The notes under the pieces are model-generated. The model was not told where the DNA came from, ran no database searches, and worked only from the letters and a program-made list of their open reading frames with translations. A program made the translations under genes and the position numbers. Source: Latrodectus hesperus (Eukaryota; Arthropoda; Arachnida; Araneae; Theridiidae). From it: a stretch of 64,000 nucleotides of DNA. Below, piece after piece: positions 37,361 through 54,619 of the stretch (position 1 is its first letter; every line of letters begins with the position of its first letter). The DNA lies in assembly GCA_037975125.1 (NCBI GenBank), contig CM075855.1, positions 83,846,778-83,910,777 on the forward strand. The letters run 5' to 3'.

Positions 37361-37631
37361 ACATAGTAGAGCATCCAGTGGGTGGGCCAACGTAGTTCTG
37401 AAAGTGGGTCTTCGAAATTTAGAAGCAGACAGCAAACAGAACACGACTAGACATGGCCTGCCAACCCCAGAAGTCTCATTTCACTTGGAGGACATTGCTA
37501 CCAAGGTGTATTTAACGTGTCCCAGCTGCTATAAGCGAATACGAAGGATCTTCTATTATTTCGGGATTCGAATCCACTATACCTTCCGATATAGAGAATG
37601 AATTTCCATACCAATAGGCCGTCGCAGCCTT
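37361..37631 (-). mobile_element. SINE family C copy, minus strand
   Basis: Shares with 28969-29211 the minus-strand head (GCGACGGCCTATTGGTATGG), the B box GGATTCGAATCCCG (complement near 37563-37576), TAGCAGCTGGGACACGTTAA, a TTCTGGGGTTGGCAGGCC block and GGGTGGG-type end. The reading frames across it (107 codons plus, 65 minus) are not genes. Confidence 0.78.
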
Positions 37632-40600
37632 TACGATTGCCGATTTTAATTTTACAAAAATCAGATTATCTCTTTGGAAACAGCTTATAAAAATAACCAG
37701 CGTCTTCAAATAGATAGTTACATTTTTCTTGGGGTATTTTGATGTGAGGTAATTAAAAACGACATTTATATATTCAATTCATTTCTACAAATAAATTGCA
37801 CAAAAATAATATAAGAAAATTCAAAATATTACTGAACTGCATATCTTATAAATAACAGAACCATTTTTTTTTCAAAATAATTCGGGATATTTATTGAAAA
37901 AGTTCATAATTTATATAAAAAGGGTATCACTTAGGATATATTATTATCTTTTCCCAATCAATATAAGCGCAAATTGTTCTTTTATAAAAAATTTTTACTC
38001 AATAACTTTTAAAAGATTAAGGCGAGGATGTAACTTAGTGAATTGTACTTGAAAAATTAGAAAACTTACATTAAAACTCAGTTTTCTATATGAGTATTTT
38101 GCTTATTTTCATGTTCAGATCATTTTTATCCAATCCTTCATAGAGAATGTGGAACTGCTGAATCCAGTAATCGTCTAAATAACTGAAGACCATCCGAAAA
38201 TGATTCCTTTTTTCTTTAATTCCATCACGTAGCTGATGCTGTAATGTGATATGAGTGTATTGGTGTTTTCTTGAAGGCCATTATTTCGACTATCTTCGGC
38301 TTTTATTCAATTTTTTTCCCTGGCGAAACTGATGATATTTCACGAAGCAATAGTAGGCAATATTAGTAAGGCTCCATATTAAATATCATGAAATTGAAAG
38401 AAGCAATATTTGATATTGATGTGTGAAACGAATAAAGGCACAGCGTTTAGACGTTTCATAAAACATGCCTTTACTCGTCTGGTCATAAATGAGCTTTTTA
38501 TCGGTAAAATTTTCTGGGTACATCGTTATCATGTTTCACATTTGACCGATAAACCATACTTTAAGTTAGAATATAAGCTTGTCTTAACTCTGGTTCTGAT
38601 AGTTAAATCAATACTTTTTTGTCTTTTATTACATGGTATCGGATTTAACGCAACAGGATTGTGACAGAATTCATTTTGATAACATATTCGAATTGTAGGT
38701 AAAATTATAGTGATTGATTTCTTGATTAATTAAAAAAATGCTACTATATAATTTTCGGTTTAAATGTAGATTTTCTTTTGATAGAAAAATTTATAATTAT
38801 TTAAAATTTTTTTAAAAGGTTAAATATGATTTTAGTTACAAATGCTAAAGAAATATTTAGTTAACTGAAAATTTTAATTAAAAAAAAATTCTTTTGTGCA
38901 TATCTAAGATCTAATTTTTTTTACGAATAATTTATTCCATATTTAAAAAGCAGTAACTATACATTGAATGCTAATTTGTCAAGTTAGAACACAAGTTTAA
39001 AGTTAAGATATAAGTTATTTAATGATTATATTTGCATTTAATGATTTTTTTTAAAAAAATTGTTTTAAATTGTGTCCTAACATATGTAAAATCTCATAGG
39101 TCAAGAAAAAAAAATGTCCCCGAAAGGCAGTGTTTTTTGCCAACAGTAGAAATCTTTATACTAAATTCATTGTTATTACCCTGATAAGCCATTTGTATTT
39201 TTATAAACAAGAGTTCAGCTCTAATAAATATTCCCTACTTGCACAATACAAAATGATAAACATTTTTCAACTTACTGATGCAGAAAAGAATAAGAGTGTT
39301 TTTCAGATGTATTATTTTAAAAACAACAAAAAATGCTTTGACTATCATTTTTGTTGTTATAATAATGAATTTAATATATTTTTAAAGTAACAATATAAAA
39401 CGTTGTGGTTTCATTTTGTCGGAATTCTCTCCAAAACTTTCTTTGTCGAAAAGATTTTATACACGTACCGTTACATTTTAAATCTCTTCAAAAATGCTGA
39501 ATATGGAACTTGTTGATAAATTTGTGGACGTCCCCTTAACTGGTAACCCATTCAAACCACTCCCTTTTATATCTGTGGGACCTCGGCATCCTTTGTGATG
39601 CTTGCTTTCTCGCATAAAATTAGACTTTGATTAATTGCATGCCGACAGCACGAAAAGGACGCTCTTTTGTTGCTTCACGTGGCCTTTCATTTACTTTAGT
39701 ATTTGTTCCTTAAATTTATATACGACAAGGGGAGGGAAATGAATTTCTGGAAGTTTTCCCCGAAAATAAATAACAAGGGACGTCTTAAATGAAAAGGTAA
39801 TATCCATCCTGCTGTTTTTATAAGTCCTTGATATTAAATTAAATTTTGCATCCATAAGCTTCAATGGGAAATTCTTGCCATGCCATCAACATTTTAATTG
39901 TGATTAATTGCTGAGAGCTATTTCCGGAATTGGCTTGATTTGTTGATTTTGTTTATAATGCGGAAGATGCACATTTTTGAAGTGTTTACGGGAGATTTTA
40001 TTTATCGAATTATATTATTTCAATTAAACAGTTTTAAACGCCCTGTCAGCTTATGAAGTGTCGAATAAGTGTTTTCGAAAGAAAAAAGTTGTTTTCTAGA
40101 ATTTATCTTTGAAACTTAGCTTTTCCTTTAAAATAAAAAAAGATTCATATTCATTATTCATCTTAAATATTTAAAAGCAAGCTTTATTAATTCGCTTCTT
40201 TTATGTTTAATTTGGTACATGGCACCATTTTGAATTGATGGTCTTTTGGATACTTAATCGCAAATTTGGATTGCTTTCATTTGACGTTTAAAATGTAAAT
40301 TAAATCACAAGTTTTTTTAAGTTACAATTTGATACATTTATTATAGCGGCATATATATACAATGCATAAATTTTGCATCCATAAACTTCAATGGGAAATA
40401 TGTATTTTTCATATGTCTCTTTATATTATGAATTAAAGATGAAACTCACTGTTGCAATTGTAATTGATTTATAATTTATGTGAAAAATATTCATGTATTA
40501 CTTGAAAAATAGGAAAGTTCGAAAAATCAATTTATGTACACGATCATTTCAATAATTAAAAAATAAAATTATTTTCTGAGTAAAATAAGTTTTTTAAGTT

Positions 40601-43058
40601 CTAAATAAATGAGAATCTAAATAACTGGAAAATATTTTCCATTAAGATGGCATAAATCTATACATATGGTATGATTAAAAATTCCTGTTAATATGAAAAA
40701 TGCATTTGCCCAACGAATGCCACTCCAAAAAAGTATCCTTCATAAAATAAAATCAAAATTTAATCCTCATATTCTTCTGTTTTCTACACAAGAATATAAA
40801 AACTTCATTGGATTTTCTATGAGATTCGACAGCTAAGTTCTGAGTTCTCGTGGCAAAAAACTGCATGCAATAGAAACGTTATGTTCCTTGACAACATGAT
40901 TGATATTGATTTTAATTTCTTCATTTAGGCCCCAATTCCTCATGCCAATAAATATTTCTATAATTCTTGTTTTTAAGCTGTTATTAACAGATGAGATTAA
41001 CACTTTTTATTAGACACAATGCGATAGGATGTTTTAAATACAGATCACAAACAAGGTAATGTATGATTTTGAAATGACTAAAATTTTATTTTTTACGAAC
41101 GTAACCAACGAAAGTTTTTTAGAATGGAATATTATTACTTAAAAGAAGTTTAGATGCTCTTTCATAACATAACAACTAATGCCTTAACAAAGTCATTAAT
41201 TTCATAAATTAATGACATTAATTTCTTATTATGCACACATGGAATTAGTGCTATATATTATTTAATAATATTGTTGCATTAGAATAGCTAAACACACTTA
41301 CGAATTTAATTAAAAATTAAGGGTTGTACGGAAGTAATCATTATATTTCTATAAAAAGTGAAAATTTATTTATAGATTTCCTGCAAGTCAATTATGAACA
41401 TTTTTGCTTTGTGTGGTTTCATAAATTCAGATTTACTATGACAAATTTATATATTCTGTAACATGTGGATTACCACTTGAATTGCAGAGATCACACAATT
41501 TAGAAATATTTTCATACATCAGTAGTGAATTTTAATTTTTAATATGGGTTTAGTTAGATATCACTTCTTGATTTTCAAAATAATAGACTTTTTCTAAGAT
41601 GTTTAAATTTGATTTTGTTCCACTCTTACTTTTATGGTTTTCATTGGACTGAATGGATTGTGCTCTGGTTTTCAGTGTAACAGTTCGTAGATTTAATAGC
41701 TCCCACCCTGGTTTTTGACGTCCGCAGCGATTCAGAATCAACTTTAAACAGCATGTCCTATATCTGGGCAAAAGTAAGTGTTGAACTAAATGCAAGCAAT
41801 CTTAGAAAGAGTTAGTTGTAAACGCCTTCAATGCACAATAGTCCATAGAATATATGTCAAAAAATAGCGCTGGATGTATTTAAGGACAATTGCTTCAGAT
41901 CCTGTTTCATTTCACAGATTTTATTAAACAAAAATAAATAAAGTTTTTGCGGTATGGCTCATGGCTTTGTTCAGAAAGAACTTAACAATTGACGATTGTT
42001 TGGAGAAAGAGATGGAAATTCTTTTATGAGAATAAATTATGAACGCAATATATAAATATGGATTTAGACGAAAATAGGTGTTAAAATATATTTCTGATTG
42101 TAATCTGTGTTAATTTTGGCATATTTTTGTATTTTTCACATTCCAAGTTTCATTACAATTGACTCATAATAAAATTTTACCTTTCTTGTTTTCAATGAAA
42201 TAACTTTTAATTGTAATTTTTTTAGTTGGCATATTACTGACTTTTTGTTTTACTTGAACTGAATATATATAACATCAAATGTACCCATTAGTTGTACTTT
42301 ATATTAATATTTTTCATCTGTCGAATTTTCATACAACAATGTACTCCTAATCATTTGCTTTGGAGCATTTTTCAGCTTTAGATGATGAGCATCATCGTTT
42401 TTATTTTGATAAACTTTAAATCAGATTTCGTTATTTTTTTTAGGACTTTCAGATATTCAAAGATCTGGCGATAACTTTTAGGGGAATCGCATTTTCTTTT
42501 TAAACGAAAAGTGTAATATTAGATTTTAGTACGAGATGTTATATGTACCTTTGCTATAGATATGTTTTTTTAAGTCATTAACTTAATCTTTCTTTAATTC
42601 ACTTTTATATTTTTATATATAATTATGAATATTTTTCGTTTATTTCTTTTTTATTAATTATTACAACTCATTTTACAAGTAGATATGTAGGATTCATGCT
42701 TTTACACCACTTTCTAATAATCGAATAGAGTATTTCTCATCGTAAGCAATTAAAATCCTGATTTTGAACGTAAATATATAGCCTGTTTAGTTTTCTGCGG
42801 TATTTAAAAGCAAAAAATAATTTAATATTCCAATAGATAATTAATTCATATTCGAATTCGATGCCGATTACATGATCTTAAACTACTAAATTCATACTAA
42901 AATTCAAAATAAGATCGATAAATGCGTGAATACCCTCAATATTTTCTTACACTATGTTTCAGGAATAGCTTTTAATGGGGACTCCTTCACTGGTTAATAT
43001 ATTTTTCTACAGTGACGGTATAATTGCTCTGAAAAAACGAAATTATTTTCATTACTTT
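37632..43058. other. Intronic DNA, no gene recognised; one more complex stretch
   Basis: Mostly AT-rich. The 39480-39960 stretch is richer in mixed sequence (for example ATGCCGACAGCACGAAAAGG and several TAATTG sites) and could hold a conserved noncoding element. The minus frame at 41550-41795 (81 codons) was inspected and has no motif I know. No splice-flanked myosin-like exon was seen. Confidence 0.4.
39843..40398 (+). repeat. Pair of ~34-bp direct repeats about 520 bp apart
   Basis: ATTTTGCATCCATAAGCTTC with the following AATGGGAAAT occurs at about 39844-39874 and, with one change (AAACTTC), at about 40366-40397. No further similarity was seen around the pair. Confidence 0.8.
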
Positions 43059-43059
43059 A

Positions 43060-43350
43060 GACAAGATCTACTTAATAAGCCAAGCTCGCTATGCCATTGG
43101 CTTGGCTATGCGAATTTAAGTCTGTAACGTGTGTCTTTTGTTTTCACAGAGCACTACGAAGGTGAAAGTAAGACTTTGCCTAAACTACTCCAATAGATTG
43201 CGCACCACCAGAGGATCCACTCCCTCAATTTTGACATTGATTTGGAAGGGGAGGAAATTTTGTCCCAACCATTACACCCGCAGTAACTGCTCAACAAACG
43301 ACCACTGGACTTTCGATTCCACAGATTTAACGAGCTCATACATATATCGT
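43060..43350 (-). mobile_element. SINE family A copy, 5' truncated, minus strand
   Basis: Minus-strand body and tail of family A, recognised by AATAAGCCAAGCTCGCTATG, AGAGCACTACGAAGGTGAAA, CCAGAGGATCCACTCCCTCA and TTGACATTGATTTGGAAGGG. It stops near ACGAGCTCATACATATATCG, before the tRNA head. A short internal duplication (GCCATTGGCTTGGCTATG) is present. Frames across it are not genes. Confidence 0.82.
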
Positions 43351-43639
43351 TTTTCATACCCTGTACTTAGCACTTTTTTACTGTATATAAAACCCATTTT
43401 AATAAATGTTTGAGTTATACCAACCTTGTTGCGGAATTTCAAAATGTAACTGACACTATAAACATTATTAAATATGATTAAGAAATTTTGAATTGACAGA
43501 TGATGTCATCTCACGCCATTATTCTGAGCGAATGAATGATTAGTATGCTGTATCCTTTTGAGGAGGTTAATCTTCCTTTTGACTTTTTTTGGTTGAGCTC
43601 TCCTGCCGACCAAACGTGCTATACACACGTACACAGATA

Positions 43640-44014
<375 letters not shown>

Positions 44015-44122
44015 ATACACATACAAACAGTTCTTCAAGGCGCACGGAGGAATAATGCATACGACAGAGACAAGACACTGCTCAATGATGAGAACACATA
44101 GAGAAAAAAATCTTTATTAATT

Positions 44123-45203
44123 TCAAACATTTTCCACATGAGTGCCATCACAGGCAATTACGCATTGCATGCGGGAGACGGTGGACAATGTCGCTGCACG
44201 CAACATGGCACGAGGGATGTTTCCAATCTCACGCCGTATAGAATCCTTTAAGTCCGACAATGTTTGAGGATTGCACAGATAAACTCTGGATTTGAGATAG
44301 CCCCAAAACCAGAAATCCATAGGCGTCAGATCTGGGGATCACGCAGGCCACGGAAAAGGATAATAGCGTGAGATGATGCGATCACCAAAATGCTGATCCA
44401 GGAGCCTTTTAACTGACCTCGCTATATGTGGAGGTGCGCCATCTTGCATCCAAACAATGTCATTGAGTGCATTCAGCCGACGCAACTCCGGTAAGACATA
44501 ATTTTTCAGCATGGCTGCATACCGAGGGCCCGTTACAGAACATGTTGCAGGGCCAGTCGGGGTCGTTTCCTCAAAGAAGAACGGGCCCAGAACAAATGTA
44601 GCTGTAATGCCGCACCACGCAGTCACTTTGGCGTCAAATAATGGTACTGGCGCCACAGCATGAGGATTCGTCTCTCCCCAGTGCACACAATTCTTTGTGT
44701 TAATGCTGCCATTTAAGGTGAAATGCGCCTCGTCCGTCCATAGTATGCGAAGTGGCCAGTCGTTATCCGCATCATATCGTAACAAAAATGCATTATGCGA
44801 AGTCCAGACGTTGTTGTGGGTCACCCGGCTCCAACATCTGGACGCGCTGGAACCGATAGGGAAACATGTGAAGTACCGAGCGCAAGAGCTTGCGGACCGT
44901 TGAGTTCGGAATATCCAACACGCGCGCTATGCCTCTTGCGGTTTCTGTGTGTCCTGCAGTCACTGTATGGTGCACTTCCATGACAACGTCCTCAGAAACA
45001 GTTGGCCGTCCGGAGCGCTGTTTGTCACAGGTGCAGCCTGTATCTTTGAATTTCCGCACTAATTCACGCAGAGCTTGCAGAGTACATGGGCCGCGTCGTT
45101 GTCGATGATTGCGGCGATACACACGCAAGGCTTCCGCAGCGTTCATCCCATTTTGGTAATAGAGTTTGATCAATTCACCGCGAACTTTCATAGGAAGACT
45201 CAT
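44123..45203 (-). pseudogene. DD41D-type transposase, one frameshift and one stop
   Basis: Starts at the ATG 45201-45203 (MSLPMKVRGELIKLYYQNG). The N-terminal helix-turn-helix part includes GMNAAEALRVYRRNHRQRRG, then RSGRPTVSED (GRP linker) and a second helix region GIARVLDIPNSTVRKLL. The frame is lost at about 44793-44820, where a one-base insertion in the GCATAATGC context follows QQRLDFA. It resumes in another frame with NAFLLRYDADNDW, LWTDEAHFTLNG (first D) and WMQDGAPPHIA (second D). A TGA at 44339-44341 lies between PFPWPA and SPDLTPMDFWFWGYL (third D), probably a CGA-to-TGA change. Forty-one positions lie between the second and third D. The rest runs open to the stop at 44123. Only these two lesions were seen. 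Confidence 0.87.
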
Positions 45204-45399
45204 ATCGTCGGCATGTGCGAGTTCCCGAATGACGACTTCGCATACCCGCTTGGTATTTTATAGGTTTCCTACGCTGAATATCTGGCGACCGGCGTTCTGT
45301 GATTGGTTTCTTGACTCTGTCACATGCAAATTTATTGCGTGCGCCCAGATCGTGTTTTATTGGCCGGTTTTCAGAACTCTTTTTTGTGTTTGCAGAACA

Positions 45400-45668
45400 C
45401 GTCCGTTTTTAGACATATCGGTACCGTTTCAACGCTATTTAGGGTTTTCGCATGTGCTGAACATTTTGCGATGGTAAAAAGTAGACGTTGCCATTCGAAA
45501 ATTTCGAGTTTCTGTCACTATAACTGTAACCGCGAGGGCCACTGTGTTGCCATTCACAGAATCTCGAGCGCATATCTCAAAAGAACTATATTTGAAATAT
45601 CATCTTGATCGGTTAAATAGAATGGACGCTAGAAGTGCAGATGTTGGCAAAGTTTTTTTATAATCACC

Positions 45669-45672
<4 letters not shown>
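45400..45672 (-). repeat. Right long terminal inverted repeat of the DD41D element
   Basis: Inverted partner of 43738-44014, ending ATAATCACCCTGT against the right TA array. Confidence 0.92.

Positions 45673-45673
<1 letters not shown>

Positions 45674-45729
<56 letters not shown>
45674..45729. repeat. (TA)n array, right flank of the DD41D element
   Basis: About 55 bp of perfect TA, likely the right half of the array hit by the transposon. Confidence 0.95.
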
Positions 45730-45732
<3 letters not shown>

Positions 45733-47340
45733 GTATTATTTTTATAATTATTGAACCAAAAAATCAGCTTTTAAATTTAATAGTTAGCAAATGCAAAATT
45801 GAACATGTGGATTAACATTATTATTTTATTTTAGAGACACTTTTCTCACACATTATTGATTAAATTTATCTGAGGCATAGAATTAGGTAAATCTGTTTTA
45901 ACGCATCATAACAATACAATTTTTTTTATACTTTTGTAGTTGATCTTGCGCTTTAAACGTCGTTATCTTCTATACGAAAATAACAAAATCGGTGGATGAC
46001 TGGTTGTCGAAATCGATAAGGCAATTTTTAGTTCGAGAAAGTTTGCTTTTTCACATTTTATCTCAAACTCTTTTTATAGGAAAATCTAGAACAGAATCTG
46101 ATTTAACTGATAAGACCTATATTGGCAGCTCGAGTATTTTAAAGGTTAAAGATAAATTCTTTTTTTTTTTAAAAAAGTGATTTCCTCATTTAATTGTTTC
46201 CTTTTTTTGAAAAGCGAGCACTGTTTCAGTCCATTAACTAACATCATTTTTTTTTAAAAACATCAAATTAATCAGACTTTGAGATCTCCCAGACGACTAA
46301 GAGAATTCACTTCATGTTAAGAAAAAACTTTGTTCTGGGAAAGCTATTAGGTAAAGTTAGATATTTTTCAACAGTTATACACAACAGTTAAACTTAGAAA
46401 CATTTAATTTAAAAATTTGTCACAGAAATATGAATGAAAATTTTTTAAATACTTTTATAATTCATCATTCACATTTTCAATAACTCTATTAATCTTTGAT
46501 GTTAAGATTAACATAGATTGCTTCAAAACTTTTTATTTGCATAAATATATAAAATGTATCTAATATACTACTTCATTAATTGAATACTATTATATGACAC
46601 TGCAATATGAGAAATAAATTTCTGTCAATACAAAATTTGATATTATTTTTTATAGAACTTATTTATAGAAATAACATAAATATATATGGCATATTTCTAC
46701 TGGATCTCTTAAGTGACAAAGAAAAGACTTGTTCAAACTTTCCTGTCTCATTAAGAAATAACATATAACACATCACACACAGTGTGCGTTAAGAAATAAA
46801 ATATAACACACATTTTAAATCCGTCTCTATTTTATTCTTTCATCATAGATGCCTTTAGAAAATTAATTTATTATCCTTTTATTAATAATTAGATTTACAA
46901 AGCAGAAATCAAGAATATGAAATTTTCTTTAATATAATACTTCCCATTCTTATTTTAACTTTTTACCCAAAAATATTATAATTTTATGCTTTTTTATTCA
47001 ATAATATTTCATATATTTTTATATTACAAAATCAAAACATGACAGCTTAAAACTAGAGACTGAAAATATTAATTTGATATTTTAGATAAAAAATGTTTTT
47101 CCGAATTGACATAATATATTTTGCATTCTTTATCTTCTGGCAAAAATATGACTACTGAAATGAAATAATTAAGAAATTAAATGATTAATTATGAAATTAT
47201 TAAATTTATTTCACTAATTTATTTTTAATTAAAATTTAATGTACTAAATAAAGTATTCCTCAAATTAATCTATTAATTTAATGTATTGATTAAATCTATA
47301 AGTAAAGCTTGTAAAGCTTGTATGTTCAAAAGTATGTTCA

Positions 47341-47344
<4 letters not shown>
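45730..47344. other. Intronic AT-rich DNA, no gene seen
   Basis: The plus frame at 45992-46180 contains TYIGS, which recalls the myosin motif after IY, but the following residues do not fit (see rejected items). Nothing else recognised. Confidence 0.45.

Positions 47345-47422
<78 letters not shown>
47345..47422. repeat. (TA)n microsatellite
   Basis: Perfect TA array of about 78 bp. Confidence 0.96.
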
Positions 47423-47423
<1 letters not shown>

Positions 47424-47879
47424 TATGCGTCACTATGATGGGACCAGTTTTCGTGCCTTTTTTTCAATTACTAGTCAACCGAATCAGGTGGCATGAAACA
47501 GAATTGTAACCATTGTTTACTGCCTCCTGACTCCTATCTCTATACAAGTTGTTTGACTTTTACAAGCTTATGTAATATAACTATTGAATGGTTATTTTAT
47601 TATAGCTTGATTTTATATTTTATTACTAATTAATATATTTCAGGTACTTCTGTCAACTACAAATTATCACGATCAAAAATGTCTTAAAACTTAAGCATCA
47701 GGGTATTTTCCATAAGTATGTGTTTATGTGTGTGTGTGATCATCCTCTAAAAATGGCAAATATGGAAGCTATCATTTGTCCAAAATTAAGAAGTAGATTT
47801 AATAATATTTTCTTCAAATCATCAAAGAAACAACATGTAAAATCTTGTCTAGAAGATTTTTAATGCTGTTGTTTCTGAT
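47423..47879. other. Unassigned DNA between TA array and RNase H relic
   Basis: Mixed-complexity sequence with a short TGTGTGTGTG tract near 47728. It may include the 3' end of the LINE relic, but no boundary was seen. Confidence 0.4.
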
Positions 47880-48312
47880 CCTTTCTGACGATGCATTGCT
47901 ACACCAGATCCACGCGAGTTCTTCAAACCTCACAAATTCAATAAACAGCAGGGTATTTGAAGTTATTCCTCTCTCGTATATCCCAGATACAAAACAAGGT
48001 AATGGAGGCTAGCCTAGAGTCTACATTGCATTTATAGTAATTACTACATAGCTTACTTTCGCCATCAAATCTAAGGCCATGAAGATGTTCATTAGCAAAC
48101 CTAGAGTATGCAGTCTAATCAGCTCTAGATCTCTTAAAAGCAATGGAACCACCAGGACCACTACCAGAATACCTATTAATCATGAGCAGATGGAATGTTA
48201 CAGGTAGCCTGTACACCTCCTCTTCTATTTTCTTCAAATAGAAGGCAACTCAGTGTGAGTATCACTTGCAGAGCCTTTTTAGCCTGAGCATCTGCCCTCT
48301 CATTTCCACGAT
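47880..48312 (-). pseudogene. Non-LTR retrotransposon relic: RNase H end and C-terminal region
   Basis: On the minus strand, from 48310 down, the frame reads GNERADAQAKKALQ, the end of the RNase H domain of jockey/I-type LINE polyproteins (G-N-E-x-A-D-x-x-A-K). After frameshifts and stops, a later stretch (around 48105-47985) reads FANEHLHGLRFDGESKLC, then YYKCNVDSRLASITLFCIWD. This resembles the R-x-x-x-x-H-x-x-x-[LI] and Cys-x2-Cys/His knuckle with which such polyproteins end. Many lesions. No poly(A) tail or target duplication was found. It is on the opposite strand to the myosin gene. Confidence 0.6.
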
Positions 48313-49834
48313 TTTTACTAAAAACCGGAAATTAATAGAAAAATAAAACATAAACGCTTAAGAAATCCAATAAAAGATGTAGCTTTCATTACCATTTCTT
48401 CGAAATGTTAGTAAAAGCACATATGAAACAAAGAACAAATTTTTCAATAAAATTTTTGCAAAACGTTATAATATAACTGGAAAGGAAAGTCTTATATATT
48501 ATTTTCAATGTTTAGTGTTAACTACTGTATGGCTTAAATTTAAATAAATTAAAAAATTTTTTGAATTACGTAAATTATGAATCGACTATAAAATGAACAG
48601 ATTTTTCCTGTTTTCATATGGTTTGCTTGATAAACCTGCATGTACCCATAGTTTAGCCAGCAAATACTGGTACCAGTGATACCAGTCAGGACATCAATCA
48701 CAAGAGCTTCCTTTCTTAATATGGGAAGAATTGCTACTATTAGAATGTTCAAGAATTTTGGGAGACATTGGTAAATCGCTTATTTTTCCTAGAAAAACAA
48801 GCATTTCTGGACAGGAATCATGACATGAATGACAGCAGTCATTTTGCCATGCAATATTGAGTTCAACAGACTCCTTTATCGAATGTGATTAAAATCCTAT
48901 TATATATTATTTTACCTGAGGTAACATATATTTAAAAATTGCTATTACACAGTTTAGGTTTCAATATGAATTTCAGAGCAAGTAAATCTAATTTTTTCAG
49001 CAAGACGACAATAAAAAAGAGAACGAAACAATATGTGCTATGAATTTCAATATGAATTTCAGAGCAAGTGAATCTAATTTTTTTTAGCAAGATGACAGCA
49101 GAATAGACAGTGGGACAATAAGGGCTATGAAATTTTTCTCAATCAATTGTGTTTTCAAGTCTCACTTTAGCTGAGAACATTTGTAAAGACTTAAAAAACC
49201 ACTTTTAATCCTAGATAGGGTCAAATTAGTCATCATGGGTGAATAGTGACTGCGTCATGACAAACTAAATTCAAGTTACACTCTCATTTGCCGTAGATTA
49301 TAAATAATCAACTAGAGTAAAAAATATTCGACGGGTACATGAAAATATTTTCTACAAGGTTCAGCTTCCTCGTATCTTCTCTGGGAAATTCAAATTCATG
49401 TAATTTTAACAGGCATACAGTCAGTTTTGGTAACAATTGTAAAAGGTAAACACGAAAGGACATTTAAATGTTTGTATGCAAAAGTTTTCTTTAGGAAAAT
49501 TCCTAATTTTAAATCTTTTTTTACATACAAAATCTATATTTTCCCATAAATCATCGCTTACTTGCCAATAGTGAGTTTAAGGAGGCAGTCACAAGAAATT
49601 TAATACCCCATACATCCGAAAATCTTTCAATCAATCGTTATGAACTTTCTGATTTTGAGGGTATTTTCATTATTTTTTTCAATTCAAGTTATACAAGACA
49701 TTTGGCTATTTTGGCTTACATACAAGTCGAGAACAATAAAAAAATTGCCGAAGTTATGATTTATAATATTTTTACTGATACTGTGAAAAGTACTTTTAAA
49801 CGGTCATCAGACTAAGAGTTTCGTAAGAAAATTA
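48313..49834. other. Intronic AT-rich DNA, no gene seen
   Basis: Apart from the 86-bp tandem duplication listed at 48960-49100 nothing was recognised. Confidence 0.45.
48960..49100 (+). repeat. 86-bp tandem duplication
   Basis: TCAATATGAATTTCAGAGCA and the following ~40 bp (AAGTRAATCTAATTTTTT..AGCAAGAYGACA) start at 48961 and again at 49047. Confidence 0.85.
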
Positions 49835-49935
49835 AGTAACTGCAATTTTAACCCTTGAAGGGTATAATTTAAGTAACTGCAATTTTAATACTTGAAGGAT
49901 ATAATTTAAGTAACTGCAACTTTAACACTTGTAGG
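49835..49935 (+). repeat. ~40-bp tandem repeat at the chimeric SINE insertion site
   Basis: Three copies of a unit like TAAGTAACTGCAATTTTAA followed by YACTTGAAGGRTATAATT. The third is interrupted after CACTTGTAGG by the SINE, and its remainder (GGTATAATTCAATC) resumes at 50239. Confidence 0.85.
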
Positions 49936-50230
49936 TTATTGTTGTTGTTTACTAATGACACTTGGACAAGCCAAGCTCGCTATGTTATGCGAATTAAGTC
50001 AATTGGGAGCGTCTTTCATTTTAATCAGAGCACCATGAAGGTGAAAGCACGACTTTGCTCTACACACATGCCATAGGTACTCGTTTATAGGGTAGGCAAT
50101 CATTCACACCAGGAAAGAACAAAGACAGGATAGATTGAGAGAGAAAGTACATTCATGCCCAAACCGGGATTTGAACCCAGGAACTCCTTATCCGTAGTCA
50201 GGCACGCTGACCACTAGACAAGTTGGTCGG
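49936..50230 (-). mobile_element. Chimeric SINE: family B head joined to family A tail
   Basis: Read on the minus strand from 50230: the head matches family B at 60604 (CCAACTTGTCTAGTGGTCAG, B box GGGTTCAAATCCCGG, TTTCTCTCTCAATCTATCC, CCTACCCTATAAACG). At about 50062 it switches to the family A body and tail: AGAGCAAAGTCGTGCTTTCA, TTGGCTTGTCCAAGTGTCAT and a final AACAACAACAA. The whole is flanked by one target duplication, CACTTGTAGG (49926-49935) and CACTTGAAGG (50231-50240), so the mosaic inserted as one molecule. Family B's own 3' half and family A's own tRNA head are both missing. Confidence 0.87.
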
Positions 50231-50240
50231 CACTTGAAGG

Positions 50241-54619
<4,379 letters not shown>

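Noticed and set aside
41550..41795. 81-codon minus frame
   Set aside because: No motif or family recognised. Starts and ends in AT-rich sequence without splice or poly(A) context.
45992..46180. TYIGS in a plus-strand frame as possible myosin exon 2
   Set aside because: Only TYIGS matches. The following SSILKVKDKF does not resemble the VVISVNPY strand, there is no acceptor at the right place, and the frame ends in a poly-T-derived FFFF run.
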